Shown: positions 34,404-46,210, counted from the first letter of the stretch. The stretch: DNA of 64,000 nt from Oxytricha trifallax (GCA_000711775.1 ARYC01000107.1:124001-188000), one strand, 5' to 3'. A program made the numbers and translations. Notes: generated by a model not told the origin, from the letters alone.

Positions 34404-35468
34404 ATGCGAGACAAAAATAGCAAGCTTTTGGGGTCTATTTATGATGAAGATTATATAGATTTAGTGTATAAACTGCGATATGGAGTTGATATATACAGTG
34501 AATAAATCAAACCAGTACTAAACTATAAGTCTATTGCTCTACTCATAAAGCGAAGTCAGTCAACTGTTCGTTCCCACTGTCTTATAGCACTATAATTAAA
34601 GAAATAGTAGCTAAATTCTTAGCCTAAGAGGTAGTCAAAGTTTCTATAGAAGCATATTGACTATCTTATTAATGATAAAACTTTGAAGTATTGGGCTCAC
34701 TTCTCTTTAGACCAACGAGCTACTATGTTTCATCGCCAGTTCCCTGAGTTGAAGATCTCTGCTTAGTCTATAGCCAACATCTATAAACGAAATGGTATTT
34801 CTTACAAAGGTGTAAATCGTATCAAGAGAGTGATTGATTTCACTCTGCCATTTTACAACAATAACCAAAATTATATTTATAATTAAATGCAGAGAGCTAT
34901 TACTAATAATATTAAGTTTATACATGCTGACGAGGCTGTGTTTACCTTCAACACTTTTATCTAGAAATCTTGGTATAAGAGGCATAGTAATATAGAAGTA
35001 TATGACTAGAAAGTCAAGGTATAAACAATGGCAATTCTAGGAGGTATTAGCGAGGATGCTGGTTTAGAAACTTATGTTATTCATCCTCGCTCTATTAAGA
35101 CAGAGCAGTATATTAAGTTCTTAGAGCAGCTGAGAGAGAAGTACCCTGAATAAGAGATTATACTATTCGTTGATAATCTTTCTGTTCATAAGACTAAAGA
35201 AACAAGGAAGAGTTATGTACAACTTAAAATAACGCCAGTGTTCAACGTACCTTACAGTCCATAGTTTAATGGAATTGAGTTCTACTGGGGTACATTAAAA
35301 GGTCATTACAAGAAACTGCTGCTATACCACTTGATGCATGACCTACCTATCGATACAGTAGACTTTATTAAAAGTTCAGCGAAGAGAATAGATAATTTAT
35401 TGGCTTATAAGTGTGCGAAAGAAGGGAGAGTGAATGTATATAAATAAGTTTTGTAGTTAAGTTAATGA
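34404..35468 (+). CDS. TBE 42-kDa transposase, DD34E (Tc1/mariner-IS630 superfamily)
   Basis: ATG 34404 to TGA 35466-35468 encodes 354 residues, matching the 42-kDa TBE transposase. TAA and TAG occur repeatedly in frame as Gln, including inside the catalytic motif PQFNGIE, which fixes the genetic code. The N-terminal part has a helix-turn-helix-like region (SIALLIKRSQSTVRSHC). The catalytic triad is visible: D176 in HADEAVF, D257 in LFVDNLSVHK and E292 in NGIEFYWG, with 34 residues between the last two. It cuts and joins DNA at the element ends. In Oxytricha, TBE transposases are expressed from the germline and implicated in DNA elimination. No break is seen, so the gene appears functional. 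Its stop lies 9 bp from the end of the convergent gene. Confidence 0.93.
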
Positions 35469-35477
35469 ATATATAAG

Positions 35478-36262
35478 TCACATTTAGAATTCTTTAGAGG
35501 GAGCTGGTTTCTCTTTCTTTTCTTCTACTTCTTGCTTCCCTCCTCCTAAGTTTCTTCTCTTGCTGTCAGCTCCAGCATCTATATTCATTTACTCTGGAGG
35601 CTTAATATTTGAATAAAGTCTCTTGCTAACTTCATACTTTGTCTGCGACTTTCGCTCTCTATGAGCTTGCTCTATTCCTTCATCAAGAAGATGCCAGTAC
35701 CAGATTTTTCTAAAGAGTTAAGCTACAAATCTTACTTGAAATATAAGGGTGCTTCTGCAGCTCTGATAGCCAGCTCTCACTTATCTTGATCCCTTGTTTG
35801 TCCTTATCTTCTGAAGAGATGCTGTACCTTTTCTTATGAGATTCTTGAATAATTTCTTTCAAGTAATCACCTTTTATTGTTGCAAGTATGCCAAAGAAAT
35901 AGTTTCTTTCAGGAAGTTTATTTGACAACTGCTTCTTTGTAGGCAGGTACAACGAAACTCTGGGTCATTCATTGCATCATCATATAAATTAGTCACAGAG
36001 ATTTCAGGATAGTTTGGAATCTCTGCAAACTTTACATCTTAAGTTTTTAATGCTTTCTTCTCTTCGCAGAGTATGGCTCTTAAAAATGTAATTTAGTACC
36101 TTCCATCGTTGGGAGGAACAAACCAACTACATAATCAAGATTAGTTACTATGAGTTCATTACCTTGCTGCACCAGGTAGCGGTGCAAATCCTCCTTGCTT
36201 CTAAATCTCTGAATCAATTCTTGTGCTTGCACTCTTTTCATTACATCATTCATTGACTCCAT
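35478..36262 (-). pseudogene. TBE reverse-strand (22-kDa-type) gene, three frameshifts
   Basis: Minus-strand ATG 36262-36260 starts MESMNDVMKRVQAQELIQRF. Coding character continues in a second frame (LRAILCEEKKALKTQDVKFA, NLYDDAMNDPEFR), a third frame (YLPTKKQLSNKLPERNYFFG) and back again (EQAHRERKSQTKYEVSKRLY) to TGA 35478. Frame changes lie near 36076, 35955 and 35690, so the gene is broken here. It corresponds by position and orientation to the second TBE gene, whose function is unknown. The C-terminus is rich in Lys and Glu. It converges on the transposase gene and diverges from the zinc-finger/kinase gene. Confidence 0.72.
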
Positions 36263-36875
36263 CTTGTTTACAGATCTAAGAAATGATATTCAAATTTAAG
36301 TTTATTGATTTCAATTATATACCTCTGTAAAACTTACTATTAAATATGGGCATCCTATAGGAGGTCAACCTCTAAGAAGGATATGGAGAAGGTTTAGAGA
36401 ACTGGTTTCAAACTTGAGAGATTGATATCAATTTCTACTGTTATAGTTCCATATTTTTAAATTTAAATTGGTACGTACTTAATTAGGAGCAGCTCCTAAA
36501 ATGCTAGTACTTAATTAGGAGCATTAATTAAAGCTAGTACTTAATTAGGAGCACCCTAATTTTAATCATAAAATCACAAAATACCTCCTAAAGCAGTACG
36601 TACTTAATTAGGTGCACCTCCTAAATCGGAACGTACTATAATCAACTTATTATTGATAGTAAAAATGGTTACTTTCTCACCCATTTTTAGAGCTGGTTCG
36701 TCTCTTAGTGCTCATTTATCTTCGCTAATACTCTAAGAACTTCCCTTGATACTTGTAGGCTTGCAAAGCTCTCATATAAGCTCTCAGTTATAGAGGCAGT
36801 TTTATAATTTTAAATTCAAATTTAAATATGAGCGCTAACATTTTAAGAAAAACAACAGCACTTCCATAAAACTAA
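36263..36875. promoter_or_regulatory. Divergent intergenic region of the TBE with 17-bp repeats
   Basis: Lies between two genes read outward from it, so it should hold both promoters. It contains four copies of GTACTTAATTAGGAGCA and nearby inverse elements such as GCACCTCCTAA. The rest has no obvious coding character. Confidence 0.55.
36475..36616 (+). repeat. Four copies of GTACTTAATTAGGAGCA
   Basis: Units at 36475-36491, 36507-36523, 36537-36553 and 36600-36616 (the last with GGTGCA). AGGAGCAGCTCCT and AGGTGCACCT next to units form small palindromes. Candidate binding sites for a TBE-encoded DNA-binding protein such as the adjacent C2H2 protein. Confidence 0.65.
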
Positions 36876-38276
36876 ATGAGACTTACCTTTGGGAGCAATA
36901 AAAAGTGTGATAGCTGCGAGATGAACTCTCATAAGGAACTACCAGAGCTATCACTTGATGTCTCTGTTATTAAAATTGAAATTAATAATAGAAAATTAAT
37001 GGCAAACAAGTGTGTGGGAGACAGAGAGGAGGAGAAAGGTATTAATGAAATTCCTATACAAACTGAAGAAGTTGAAGTCTATTTTTGTGAGTTATGTGAG
37101 AGAGATTTTGCTCATAAATCAAGCTGGTACAGACATATGAAGGAGCATAGAGAAGCAAAGCCCACTGTATACTTAAAGCATGATAAAATAGATGGAAAGT
37201 ATGACTGCTTTGAGTGCCATAAGCAATACTCTCATACAAGAGACTTAAAGAAGCATCTATTAAAAGCTCACAAGAAAGATATAGAAGTTGAGAATCATGA
37301 AGTTGAGCTGAAGCTTCTAAACAAAAGAAAAGCGAGGGAATATTCTAAGGTCGTAGTACCTGAATAAGCTAGAGAGTTAGAGTACGTTAAGAAGGCACGC
37401 AACCAACTGACCTCTGAAATAACAAAAATTATGATCAAGATTCAATACAAGAAAATACAGGTTCTTGCTTAAATTGACCTAGACACTTCTCTTTAAAGCT
37501 ACCTAATAATAGAAGACTCCTTTGATAAGAAAGTTATCAATGATCATCAATACGCATACAAGGTGTATCCCTTCAACTATCTCTTAAGTGATGATAAATA
37601 TCAGATGGAGTTTACAAATGAGTATCAAGTACTCACTTAAGCTAAGTTTAAAGAGTGTAGTTACTTAATCAAGCTAGATGCTGTTCTTCTTGCCAAGGAT
37701 CATGTGGCTCTCAGACTCCCACTCTATGAAATGACCCTCAGAGATTTTATTACTGATCAAAGGAATCATAAGTAGCTTGCTTTGATAGCAACCTAAACCT
37801 TACAAGGTATAAAAGAGTTACATAAGTTAGGCTTTGTTCATAGAGATTTGAAGCCTGAGAATATTATGATAAACTTCTCACCTGTAAGAGTGGCAATTAT
37901 TGACTTCAACAGAGCATTAAGGGTGGAAGTATCAAGGCTAGGAAGTGTTATGGGAACTCCAGGCTATTATCCTGAAAGAGAAGACTGGAGAGATGGAGAT
38001 TATTAATGGAATGTGTGGGCTTTAGCAGCAATAATAATAGAGTGCGATATGCCTCGCAACGATTACTACTCTACCAGGTGTGAGAAAGATGCTAAGCAAA
38101 GAATCAAGTAATTTATAGACAAAACCAGAGTCTCTCAATCATTAAAATAAATGGCAGAATCAATAATATTAAAACCAAACTCTAGATCAGACATAATATT
38201 AGAGCAGATAGAGTTGTGGTTAAGTAAGATAAACTTCAGACCACTCCCACATGATCCTAAAGTGCATTTTGAGTGA
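36876..38276 (+). CDS. TBE 57-kDa zinc-finger / protein kinase fusion
   Basis: ATG 36876 to TGA 38274-38276 encodes 466 residues in the ciliate code. Two C2H2 fingers are clear: C71-x2-C74...H87-x3-H91 and C111-x2-C114...H127-x4-H132. C11-x2-C14 may be a further partial site. The C-terminal half is a eukaryotic protein kinase: candidate ATP-binding K229 in YAYKVY, catalytic loop HRDLKPEN at 322-329, metal-binding D343 in IDFN (DFN instead of DFG), and GTPGYYPE near 360 in place of the usual APE segment. The glycine loop is not recognisable. This matches the known TBE 57-kDa gene; the role in transposition is unknown. The frame is unbroken, so the protein is probably made. The gene ends about 40 bp before the right terminal repeat. 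Confidence 0.92.
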
Positions 38277-38317
38277 TTAAATTAAATAAATTTACTATAA
38301 ATTTCACATTAAAACCT

Positions 38318-38395
38318 ATTAATAACCCCAACCCCTAACAAATTCCCTACAAATCAAAGCACTTATAAACCTCATTAAGGGGTTTTGGGGTTTTG
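38318..38395 (-). repeat. Right 78-bp TBE inverted terminal repeat
   Basis: Inverse of 34323-34400, ending GGGGTTTTGGGGTTTTG, followed by the AAT target duplication. Confidence 0.95.
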
Positions 38396-38479
38396 AATGT
38401 ACTATCATAAAAATGAAAACAATACTTAAGCTCAGATAATTTGAGAATTAAAATTCCTGTAAATAAAGTTATAATTAAT

Positions 38480-38587
38480 TGGAGGAGCATTACTATTTAT
38501 GAAGAAAATAGAAAATACATAGATGTGGACATGATGGAAATTAGAGATATTGAAATTGGGGAAACCCAATTTATTTCCTATTCATGA
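38480..38587 (+). CDS. Coding-like segment right of the TBE
   Basis: The frame reads NWRSITIYEENRKYIDVDMM then EIRDIEIGETQFISYS to TGA near 38588. G+C and composition are coding-like. It may be the continuation of the gene segment at 33925-34112, interrupted by the TBE and its surrounding A+T-rich sequence; the exact junctions cannot be defined without the macronuclear version. Confidence 0.33.
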   Translation, partial: WRSITIYEENRKYIDVDMMEIRDIEIGETQFISYS

Positions 38588-38589
38588 GC

Positions 38590-40694
38590 TAAGGTAACTC
38601 AAATTTAAAGCCTCATTGTTAGAAATCTAAAATTTTAAAGAAACAATATCAATTCTTAGACAATTTTGGATTTTATGAATATTGTGATATCAAAAAGCTT
38701 GTTAGGTCAAATCAAATTACTTTATATTTTTATTGTACGAATTTCTTATTTAGATTGTTGATATGTTCTGAAATGAACTTAAAAATTTAGGTTGCATGAA
38801 CTATAATAAACCATATATATATATATAAAATAAAAATATATTTAGAAAATAATAATAATGCATCACATTAGATATATTTGTATCTCATTACATCAACATT
38901 TTATTTGGTATTAAATTTATTAGTTTTATCTCATGTAAAACAAAATCAATCCATATAAATATTAGTTTTGAATCTCACTCGATCAACGCACATCTTTATG
39001 TTGAGAGGTATTTATAATTTTATTTGAAAATTCTATCTCTAACTCGAAAAATTTATTTCACAAATTTTATAATTAGAAGTTGCAAACTATCTGAAAGTGA
39101 GTTAAATTTAATAAAACTATAAAACTAATTTAGATTGATAAATAAACTAAATAAATCATCGCATTTTATTTCAAAGTATTACCAACTATAATAAAAGTTT
39201 AAGTTGTATATGCATTTAATGTTTGATAAAAAGAAACTCCTAGACAGTTTGAACTTATCTAAATAAAATGGTTTTATTATTTATTTACTTTTTCTAATCT
39301 TATTAAGATTCATAAATTATTATGTATAAATATAAATATTCTATGCTTATTTGAAATATATTTTTTAATATATAATTTAATTGAATTATTGAATCTGACA
39401 ATAAATTAAAAATCATTTTATATCTTATATAAAATCTATTGATAACTTTGTGCTTTGAAGTTACTTTAGGGTTATTTAAACGTGTTTCTATTATAATGTT
39501 TTAATTTTGTTTTTTTAATTTACACAAAATTGAAAAGTTAATTATAAATTTTTGGTAATTCATTATTTTGAGAAATAATTTATGAAATTCGATTCATTTT
39601 TTGAATTATTATGATAATCTGCATTAAATTTAAGTTAATTTGATTATTAATAAATAGATAAATTAAAAAATTAAGGATTATATTTTTTATTTTAAATTAA
39701 TAGAGTTTAAATTAAATTTATCAAATTTTATATTAAAATTTCTTTTAATCAGAACATATTTGTTTTAAATCAATTATTTTGAAAAATTGCTAAATGATAT
39801 TTAAAAAAACAAAAATGGTATAATACATTTTAAAACTCTTTAAAAATAAATAATTATATTAACAATTAATTAATTTTTAGTAAGATGTTTAGCCAATTAT
39901 AATATAATTTTTTATAATACTTTCTAATTTTTAAATCGACTTTTTCATAGAATTATCTTAATATAAGAGTCAACTATGTGTTATCATAAATTCAAATAAT
40001 TAAGCGAAATCACTACTATAGTTAAAAAAAAATTAATTATATCATGAAGTGATTGCAAATAAATTTTCAATCAAACTTTAATAAAAATGAAATTCTTTAA
40101 TCAAAATTTAATATCCAAGAATATTTCAAGATTAAAAAGAGATTTAAAATATTATTGTAAGAATAAAAATATGTCTATTTATTTACAACTATACTATTCA
40201 AATGAACACTTTAGAGCCACTAGCTCATAAAATCAAAAAATTTTATTATAACCATAATGAGTAAATATGTCTATAATAAATTTAATACTTTCTACAAGTC
40301 AAACTTAATGAAGTAATTTTATTCAGAAGGTAAAATTAACTATTTCAAAGTTTGTAATAGCAACTAATTTTCTCAAACTCCCAGCTCAAACAATTCCCAC
40401 ATTAAATTATTTAAGTATATTGCTGCTTGATCTAATAATCCTACGTTTTTAATAAATGTATTTATAATGATAGTTAAATTTCATAAACGACTACCAAGAG
40501 AATTAAATAATTTTGAGAAGATGCAGAGTTTATTGAGTTTTTTTTAATATAAGTTTAATATAGTTGATGACTTTTAAATTTTTAAGAATTTGTAATAACT
40601 TACAATTATATTTTATTTAGGTTTCTTTTAATTATATATTGAAACTCGCAAATCGATTGGCTGTGAAATGAAATCATTAATAATTTCTACAACA
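38590..40694. other. A+T-rich DNA without supported genes
   Basis: A TA-rich tract lies near 38812-38826. Overlapping open frames near 40087-40500 are of the length expected by chance. Confidence 0.4.
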
Positions 40695-40702
40695 ATTTAT
40701 TA

Positions 40703-41347
40703 GGGGGGGGGGGCCATATCTGAACCAAAGAAACAATCTTTTAAACAAAGGTTTTTTTAATAGTTTTGATAAGTTGGCGTACTTGATCCAGGTCAAAATA
40801 GGATCTGAAAATACGTAAAAAATATTTTCAAGTTCGAGAGATTTCTCCAAAGCATTGAAAAAGCTTAAGCTGAGACTCAGATTTTATCATAATATTACAT
40901 TAATTTTTATATTTTTTTCATAATTTTATTCATATTTTTTACAATTTTAAACTATATAACTTGCTCAAAATCTTGTTAATAAGTTATCTTGCACAAATTA
41001 TTACTTTAATATTACATTAATAATTTAAAATAGCAATTTTGATAATATAATATTGTGCAAGATAACTTATTAACAAGATTTTGAGCAAGTTATATAGTTT
41101 AAAATTGTAAAAAATGTGAATAAAAATTATGAAAAAAATATAAAAATTAATGTAATTTCATGATAAAATCTGAGTCTCAGCTTAAGCGTTTTCAATGCTT
41201 TGGAGAAATCTCTCGAACTTGAAAATATTTTTTACGTATTTTCAGATCCTATTTTGACCTGGATCAAGTACGCCAACTTATTAAAACTATTAAAAAAACC
41301 TTTGATTAAAAGATTGTTTCTTTGGTTCAGATATGGCCCCCCCACCC
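40703..41347. mobile_element. Palindromic element P5 with 8-bp target duplication
   Basis: Inverted arms at about 40703-40996 and 41053-41347 begin with a run of G followed by GCCATATCTGAACCAAAG, with a 56-bp A+T-rich centre. ATTTATTA occurs at 40695-40702 and 41348-41355, fitting an 8-bp duplication as made by hAT-type transposases. No coding capacity, so a MITE-like or foldback element. Confidence 0.68.
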
Positions 41348-41355
41348 ATTTATTA

Positions 41356-42637
41356 ATATAAAAGTACTAAATGCATATTTTTAAAGAAAATTTAAATTAT
41401 AAATATATAAATAATTAATAATTATAATATGAATGAAATGATTAAGAATTAGCTAGGGCTATTTAATATAAAATTTTTAATTAAATCTTTTTCTTTTAAA
41501 ATTTATACTATTTAGTTGAAATTCAATTTTTTAAAATTATACTTACTCATAAAATACAATTTATTAAGAATATGCACAATTTAAAGTGAAGTGGTTAATT
41601 TTTTTCTTATGAAGATGTATAATTTTTAGAGAATAAGTTTAAAAATTATAATTTTATTTGAATTTTTAATAAATGAAATCAAAATAAAGAGTTCACTTAA
41701 TTATAAATAAAATTAATAATTACGTTCTACATGAAAAATTTATAGTTTATTAAGTCTTATAATTATCAGATTTATTATGTTAATCAATCATAATGCTTTA
41801 AATTTTATTTTAAGTCACTTCAAATAATATATTAAATAATCTAAATCTCTAAAACTTAAATAGTATTATAAGATCTCACCTACTTTTATATAATTACTTA
41901 TATTTTCATATTTAACTAGCTCGTTTAATTTAATTTAATTTTCATTAATTAAAATAAGAAATTTAGATAAATTGATTATACTACCTTTCTATTAAGCAAA
42001 TAAATTTAAATTAAATAACATTTAGAGTGTTTAATGAAATTATAAATATACTACTTGATCTTGTTTTAAGGAGGCTTATGTGGAAAAATTCTAAATTAAG
42101 TAATTTAATATTTAAATAAAAATTAACTTTAAATAATATTAAGTTAAAACAATTACAATAAACTATCGTTTATTGATTGCATTAAAGTTTACATGCATAA
42201 ATAAATTAAAGATAAAATAAATTTTGAAATTAAAAAAAATCATCAGTGAATGTCATTAATCTAAATTTATGAGTTAATATTAGAAATTAGTTAGATAAAT
42301 GAAATCATAAATGTGATTTTAGAAAATTTAAATAGTAAATAATCTGTAAAAGTAGTACTTCCTTATTTTTAATAATTTGTAGTAGCTATTCAGAGGTTTT
42401 TTTCAAGCAAGGCTAATCATTTATCTATCTATAATTCAATATGTGAATTTATAATTCAATCTCTTTAAGTGATAAATTTGAATAAAATTTTTATTTCACA
42501 AATTCATTCATAATATTAAGTCGGAGGTAATAAAGTATTAGTTCATAAATTTAAATTAATCAAATATTTATTAAAATTATAATTCTTTTTTATTTGTTGT
42601 TTTCAACAATAATTATTTAGTCCGATTATATTTAGTT
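41356..42637. other. A+T-rich DNA without supported genes
   Basis: Nothing above background before the 3' end of A3. Confidence 0.4.
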
Positions 42638-44638
42638 TCATTATTTTAATTTGATACGTATAAAATGCTCTACTAAATCTGTATAAAGTTATTGATAAAA
42701 CCTTTATTTATTTTTTGTATCTACAAGTACAAGTTTACCATGTGAATAATATCCGAAAGTTCTTAAGAATATATACTGCTCTTCTAAATGCTCCTGATAT
42801 AAACAATTTTATTCTTTATTTCCTGAAAGTAAAATGAAGTTCTTATTTCCTTCAAATATTTTTGAGTAGAAGAATTCACTTGAGATGAAATGAATGTCAT
42901 AATCGTCATTTATGTAATAGTTCTAATTTAATTCCTTAAATTATTATTCAATATTCTTTTTAAAACCTACAGATATTTATTATACATAAAAACTTGCTAC
43001 TTTATTAGTAATTGTATTTATTTGATCTCTCTAATAAATTTGTTGAGATAGAGTTTGTTTGCCATGATATATTTAGTCAACAATTACAACATGCTTTAAA
43101 TAATGATTCATTAATTATCTTTCAACATGATCAGTATCAGGAAAAGCTTTAACTAGATATTATTTAAATTCATCATTTTAATCATTTACTGTTTTTATTA
43201 ACACAATTTCTTTGCATTTTATGCATTAAAAATATTAATTAATATTGTGTTCCTCTGGATTATTAGAAACTTTTATAAGATATTATTTATGGTTTTATTG
43301 TTTCTGTTTAAATTTTTAATTAGTCATTCTACAATTGTATATTTGGAAAAAATATATTTAATTTTCAATATTTAATTTTAGAAAATCAACATTTACTTCT
43401 TCAAAGAGTGCATTTATATTTTAAAACTTCAAAGTAAGCTTTAAATATTCAAAGATTAGGTGTGGGTGAACTCTAAATACTACTTTTATCTAATTATTGT
43501 GAATGAAGCTTTTTAAAAGGTCTATATCAAACAAATTTGTAAATATTTTGCAAGGAAATTATTTGTTCTACGCATTTTTATTAAAATTATAGAAGTCTTA
43601 ATAGTTAAGAGATAAACATTCCTCATCTTTGCCTTTATATAATTTTCTAGAAACTGGTACTTCATTTTAATTTACAATAGATTCCTTTAATTCTTCTTTC
43701 TCTTATTTAATTTAAGTTTTATCATCTTCAAGCACATTTAGATTTTCAAATAAGTTTCTAATTGCTCATTAATAATCTTCGTCGTCATCATTTTAATCAT
43801 CTTAATTTTATGAATTATTTTATAATTATTAATTTTGTTTATATTCAAACACATTTTAATTTATCAAGTTTTATTTTGATTATGAATTTTACAATAAAAT
43901 TTGATTATCTGATTCAAATGATAATTCATTTTCCATTACTTGATCAATTTGCGACAAGTTTAGACTTTATTAGAAACTTTGATTTAGTCTTGGTGGCAAT
44001 TTAATATCAATTAGATCATTGGGGTCGAATTTAAAAGATTCATCACGCTTTCTCTTTTTACTTGAAGAGCTGCTGAAAGATTAATCTAAGTTTTATTTAA
44101 GAAATCTTGGAAGTTTTGAGAATAGGTATTCATGAATTGATTGATCAATAATTCTTTAAATTTATGTAAATACTTTAAATTCATTGATTTATTTTGAAAT
44201 TTATTCATACATAATAGAAAAATCATTAACCATTGATAAAAATTCATAACTATCATTTTCGTTAATTGACTTAATAAAATCTGTAATTTAAATTTGAATT
44301 TGAGTCAATTTGTTTTTGAACTCCAATTGGCTGAATACTGTAAGTATGTTTTGTTAAATTTAAAAGTAATTTAAATTTGCATTTTACTATTAAATTCCTT
44401 GTAGATTACATTTGTCCTTTAAAAGTGTTCTAATTCCAAGTAAAAATAGTTTAAACTAATTTAACTTTAAATGATCTGCCAAGAGGTCAATAAGCGGTGT
44501 TAGACTTTGAATTGCAATTTCATATATATTCTATTGCTTCAGTTCATGCATTTGAACATATATTTAAAAATTTTGCTGAATTTCATTTGCGAATTTATTC
44601 AATTCATCATAAAGTTATTGGGACTATGAGTTTTCCAT
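42638..44638 (-). pseudogene. Repeated-family gene copy A3, single nonsense codon
   Basis: ATG 44638-44636 (MENS...) to TGA 42640-42638 spans 667 codons in one constant frame. Checking TCA positions along the minus strand shows only one in-frame TGA, at 43768-43766 (codon 291), where A4 has a Gln codon. The C-terminal end reads TFGYYSHGKLVLVDTKNK and DLVEHFIRIKLKQ, and the Cys pair lies near 43205-43225. The 5' flank differs from A1 and A2, with no iteron region and no obvious splice acceptor. One recent nonsense change in an otherwise intact frame suggests recent loss. Confidence 0.62.
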
Positions 44639-45385
44639 GAGAAATTTAAATAATAAAAATATTTATATAAAATAATTATTAAACATTTATAGTTAAGGAG
44701 TTAACATAAATACAAATATTTAATTTATAAGAAAGTCTTTGTATTAATGTATTAAAAGAATTATTAATTTTAATATTTGAGAATTTCATTTACATTAAAA
44801 AAATAAATCTTGAAACTAAAGTCTAATTTCTATTTCATTTAAAGTTTATATTAATTTTAAAGCCCATGTTAATCAAGAGAATTGAATTGAATTATAACAT
44901 AGGATAAAGAAGAATTTGTAAGATAAGCATGATTATTTATATTTTAATAAAAACTTATAATTAGTTTTGAAATTAATTTTTGAATTCATAAAAATAATTT
45001 TCTAAGAATTTATATTTATTAGAATGTCAAAGTAATATATTTATTATTCATATCTAAACAAAAATAAAAAATAAAAAAATACTTAATTTATAATTTTTGA
45101 ATATTACAAACTATCTAATTGATTTTAGAAGAAAAAAAAATTATGTTTTAAATTAGAGATGGTTATGTTATTGACCATGTTTTTTTTACTTTTGTTAGAT
45201 AGAATATATAATATATTAACAAGTGAATTGCATTTAAAATATAAAAATTAAAAATATTTTTTTGATAGAATAAGACTTACTCTTATTTTAGTTGCTTTTA
45301 TAATCAACTAAAATTTCTAAATATATAGTAGTAAAATTCATGTATAGATTAAATGAAAAAATTAGATAGTACATGATGTATAATA
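44639..45385. other. A+T-rich DNA
   Basis: No supported features. Confidence 0.4.
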
Positions 45386-45810
45386 ATTATTGTAGGAATA
45401 CATTCGATTTGGGAAGATAAATTAATAATTAATTAATAATAAATTAAATTCGTAGTAGTTAACTTTCTTGAAACCTTAACAATATGGTACTTGTCCGATA
45501 GAGAATTAAAAATCAGCTGGACTTTGATATTGGCGGTACCCTCTATCGCATTCCTGGAGCGAGATAACTCAACTTTAAATTTTTGGTGATTTGTTTAGTT
45601 GATTTTAATGCCAAAATTAAAGTCGAGTTATCTCGCTTCAGGAATGCGATAGAGGGGTACCGCCAATAGTAAAGTCCAGCTGATTTTGAATTCTCTATCG
45701 AACAAGTACCATATTGTCTAGGTTTCCAGAAAGTTAACTGCCACGAATTTAATTTATTATTAATTAATTATTAATTTATTTTCCCAAATCGAATGTATTC
45801 CTACAATAAT
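45386..45810. mobile_element. Palindromic element P6
   Basis: 425 bp with near-perfect arms (about 190 bp each) that begin ATTATTGTAGGAATACATTCG and include GATAGAGAATT and GGTACC. The loop of about 40 bp near 45580-45615 is A+T rich. One arm has GGCGGTACCCTCTATCGCATT and the other its inverse with one extra base. No gene and no clear target duplication. Confidence 0.6.
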
Positions 45811-45929
45811 GCATTTCTTATTAGAAAAATTAAAAGTATTATTAATTCAAGACATTTCTGAATCTGTTTAAAGTGGAATTTTAAATAATTTACTTTGAAT
45901 ATAAAATACTATAAATATAAGGCAAAGTA

Positions 45930-46210
45930 TTACTCGGGATTTTACCCCTTCAGCAAAGCCAAACAATTAGTATTTACTTATAAAGAGTTTTACCAGTAAT
46001 ATAAGTATTCATTTAGAAAATTAAGTAATGGTAGTCAAAGAAGAATTCATTCAATAGCGCACAAGTGCTAAATCACACAGAGATTCTGGCGTGTTCCCCT
46101 TGCTTACCTGATAGTGGTGTTATATTAGCATGAACCAGATGCCCAAAATGGCCTCTTCGTACCTAAATGGGAGTTGACTGACTGTGTTGAAATCAAAAGG
46201 ATGAAGTAAA
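45930..46210 (-). ncRNA. G+C-richer block resembling the SSU-like insert
   Basis: On the minus strand GAAGAGGCCATTTTGGGCAT followed by CTGGTTCATGCTAATATAAC resembles GAAGAGCCTTTTAGAGGAAC followed by TGGTTCATGCTAACATGCC at 30731. Further on are AAGCAAGGGGAACACGCC and GGGGTAAAATCCCGAGTAAT. It looks like structured RNA sequence rather than protein. Most likely a second mitochondrial rRNA-derived insertion; an unrelated non-coding RNA is possible. Confidence 0.3.

Larger units (their letters stand above)
34323..38395. mobile_element. Complete TBE (telomere-bearing element) transposon
   Basis: A 4073-bp element bounded by perfect-looking 78-bp inverted repeats that start CAAAACCCCAAAACCCC, i.e. 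hypotrich C4A4 telomere sequence. It is flanked by a 3-bp duplication AAT at 34320-34322 and 38396-38398, fitting the ANT target of TBEs. Inside are three genes in the known TBE order: transposase on plus, a reverse-strand gene, and a zinc-finger/kinase gene on plus. TBEs occur in thousands of germline copies in Oxytricha and are eliminated during macronuclear development, where their transposases take part in genome rearrangement. This copy looks young in its ends and two plus-strand genes but has a decayed middle gene. Confidence 0.95.

Noticed and set aside
34707-34985. Minus-strand 92-codon frame
   Set aside because: Antisense shadow of the TBE transposase gene.
37054-37239. Minus-strand 61-codon frame
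   Set aside because: Antisense shadow of the zinc-finger region of the TBE kinase gene.
40087-40510. Two overlapping open frames of about 60-100 codons
   Set aside because: Two frames open at once with Lys/Asn/Ile/Gln-rich composition fits chance when only TGA is a stop.
43762-44004. Plus-strand 80-codon frame
   Set aside because: Lies opposite family copy A3 in a frame with only background composition.
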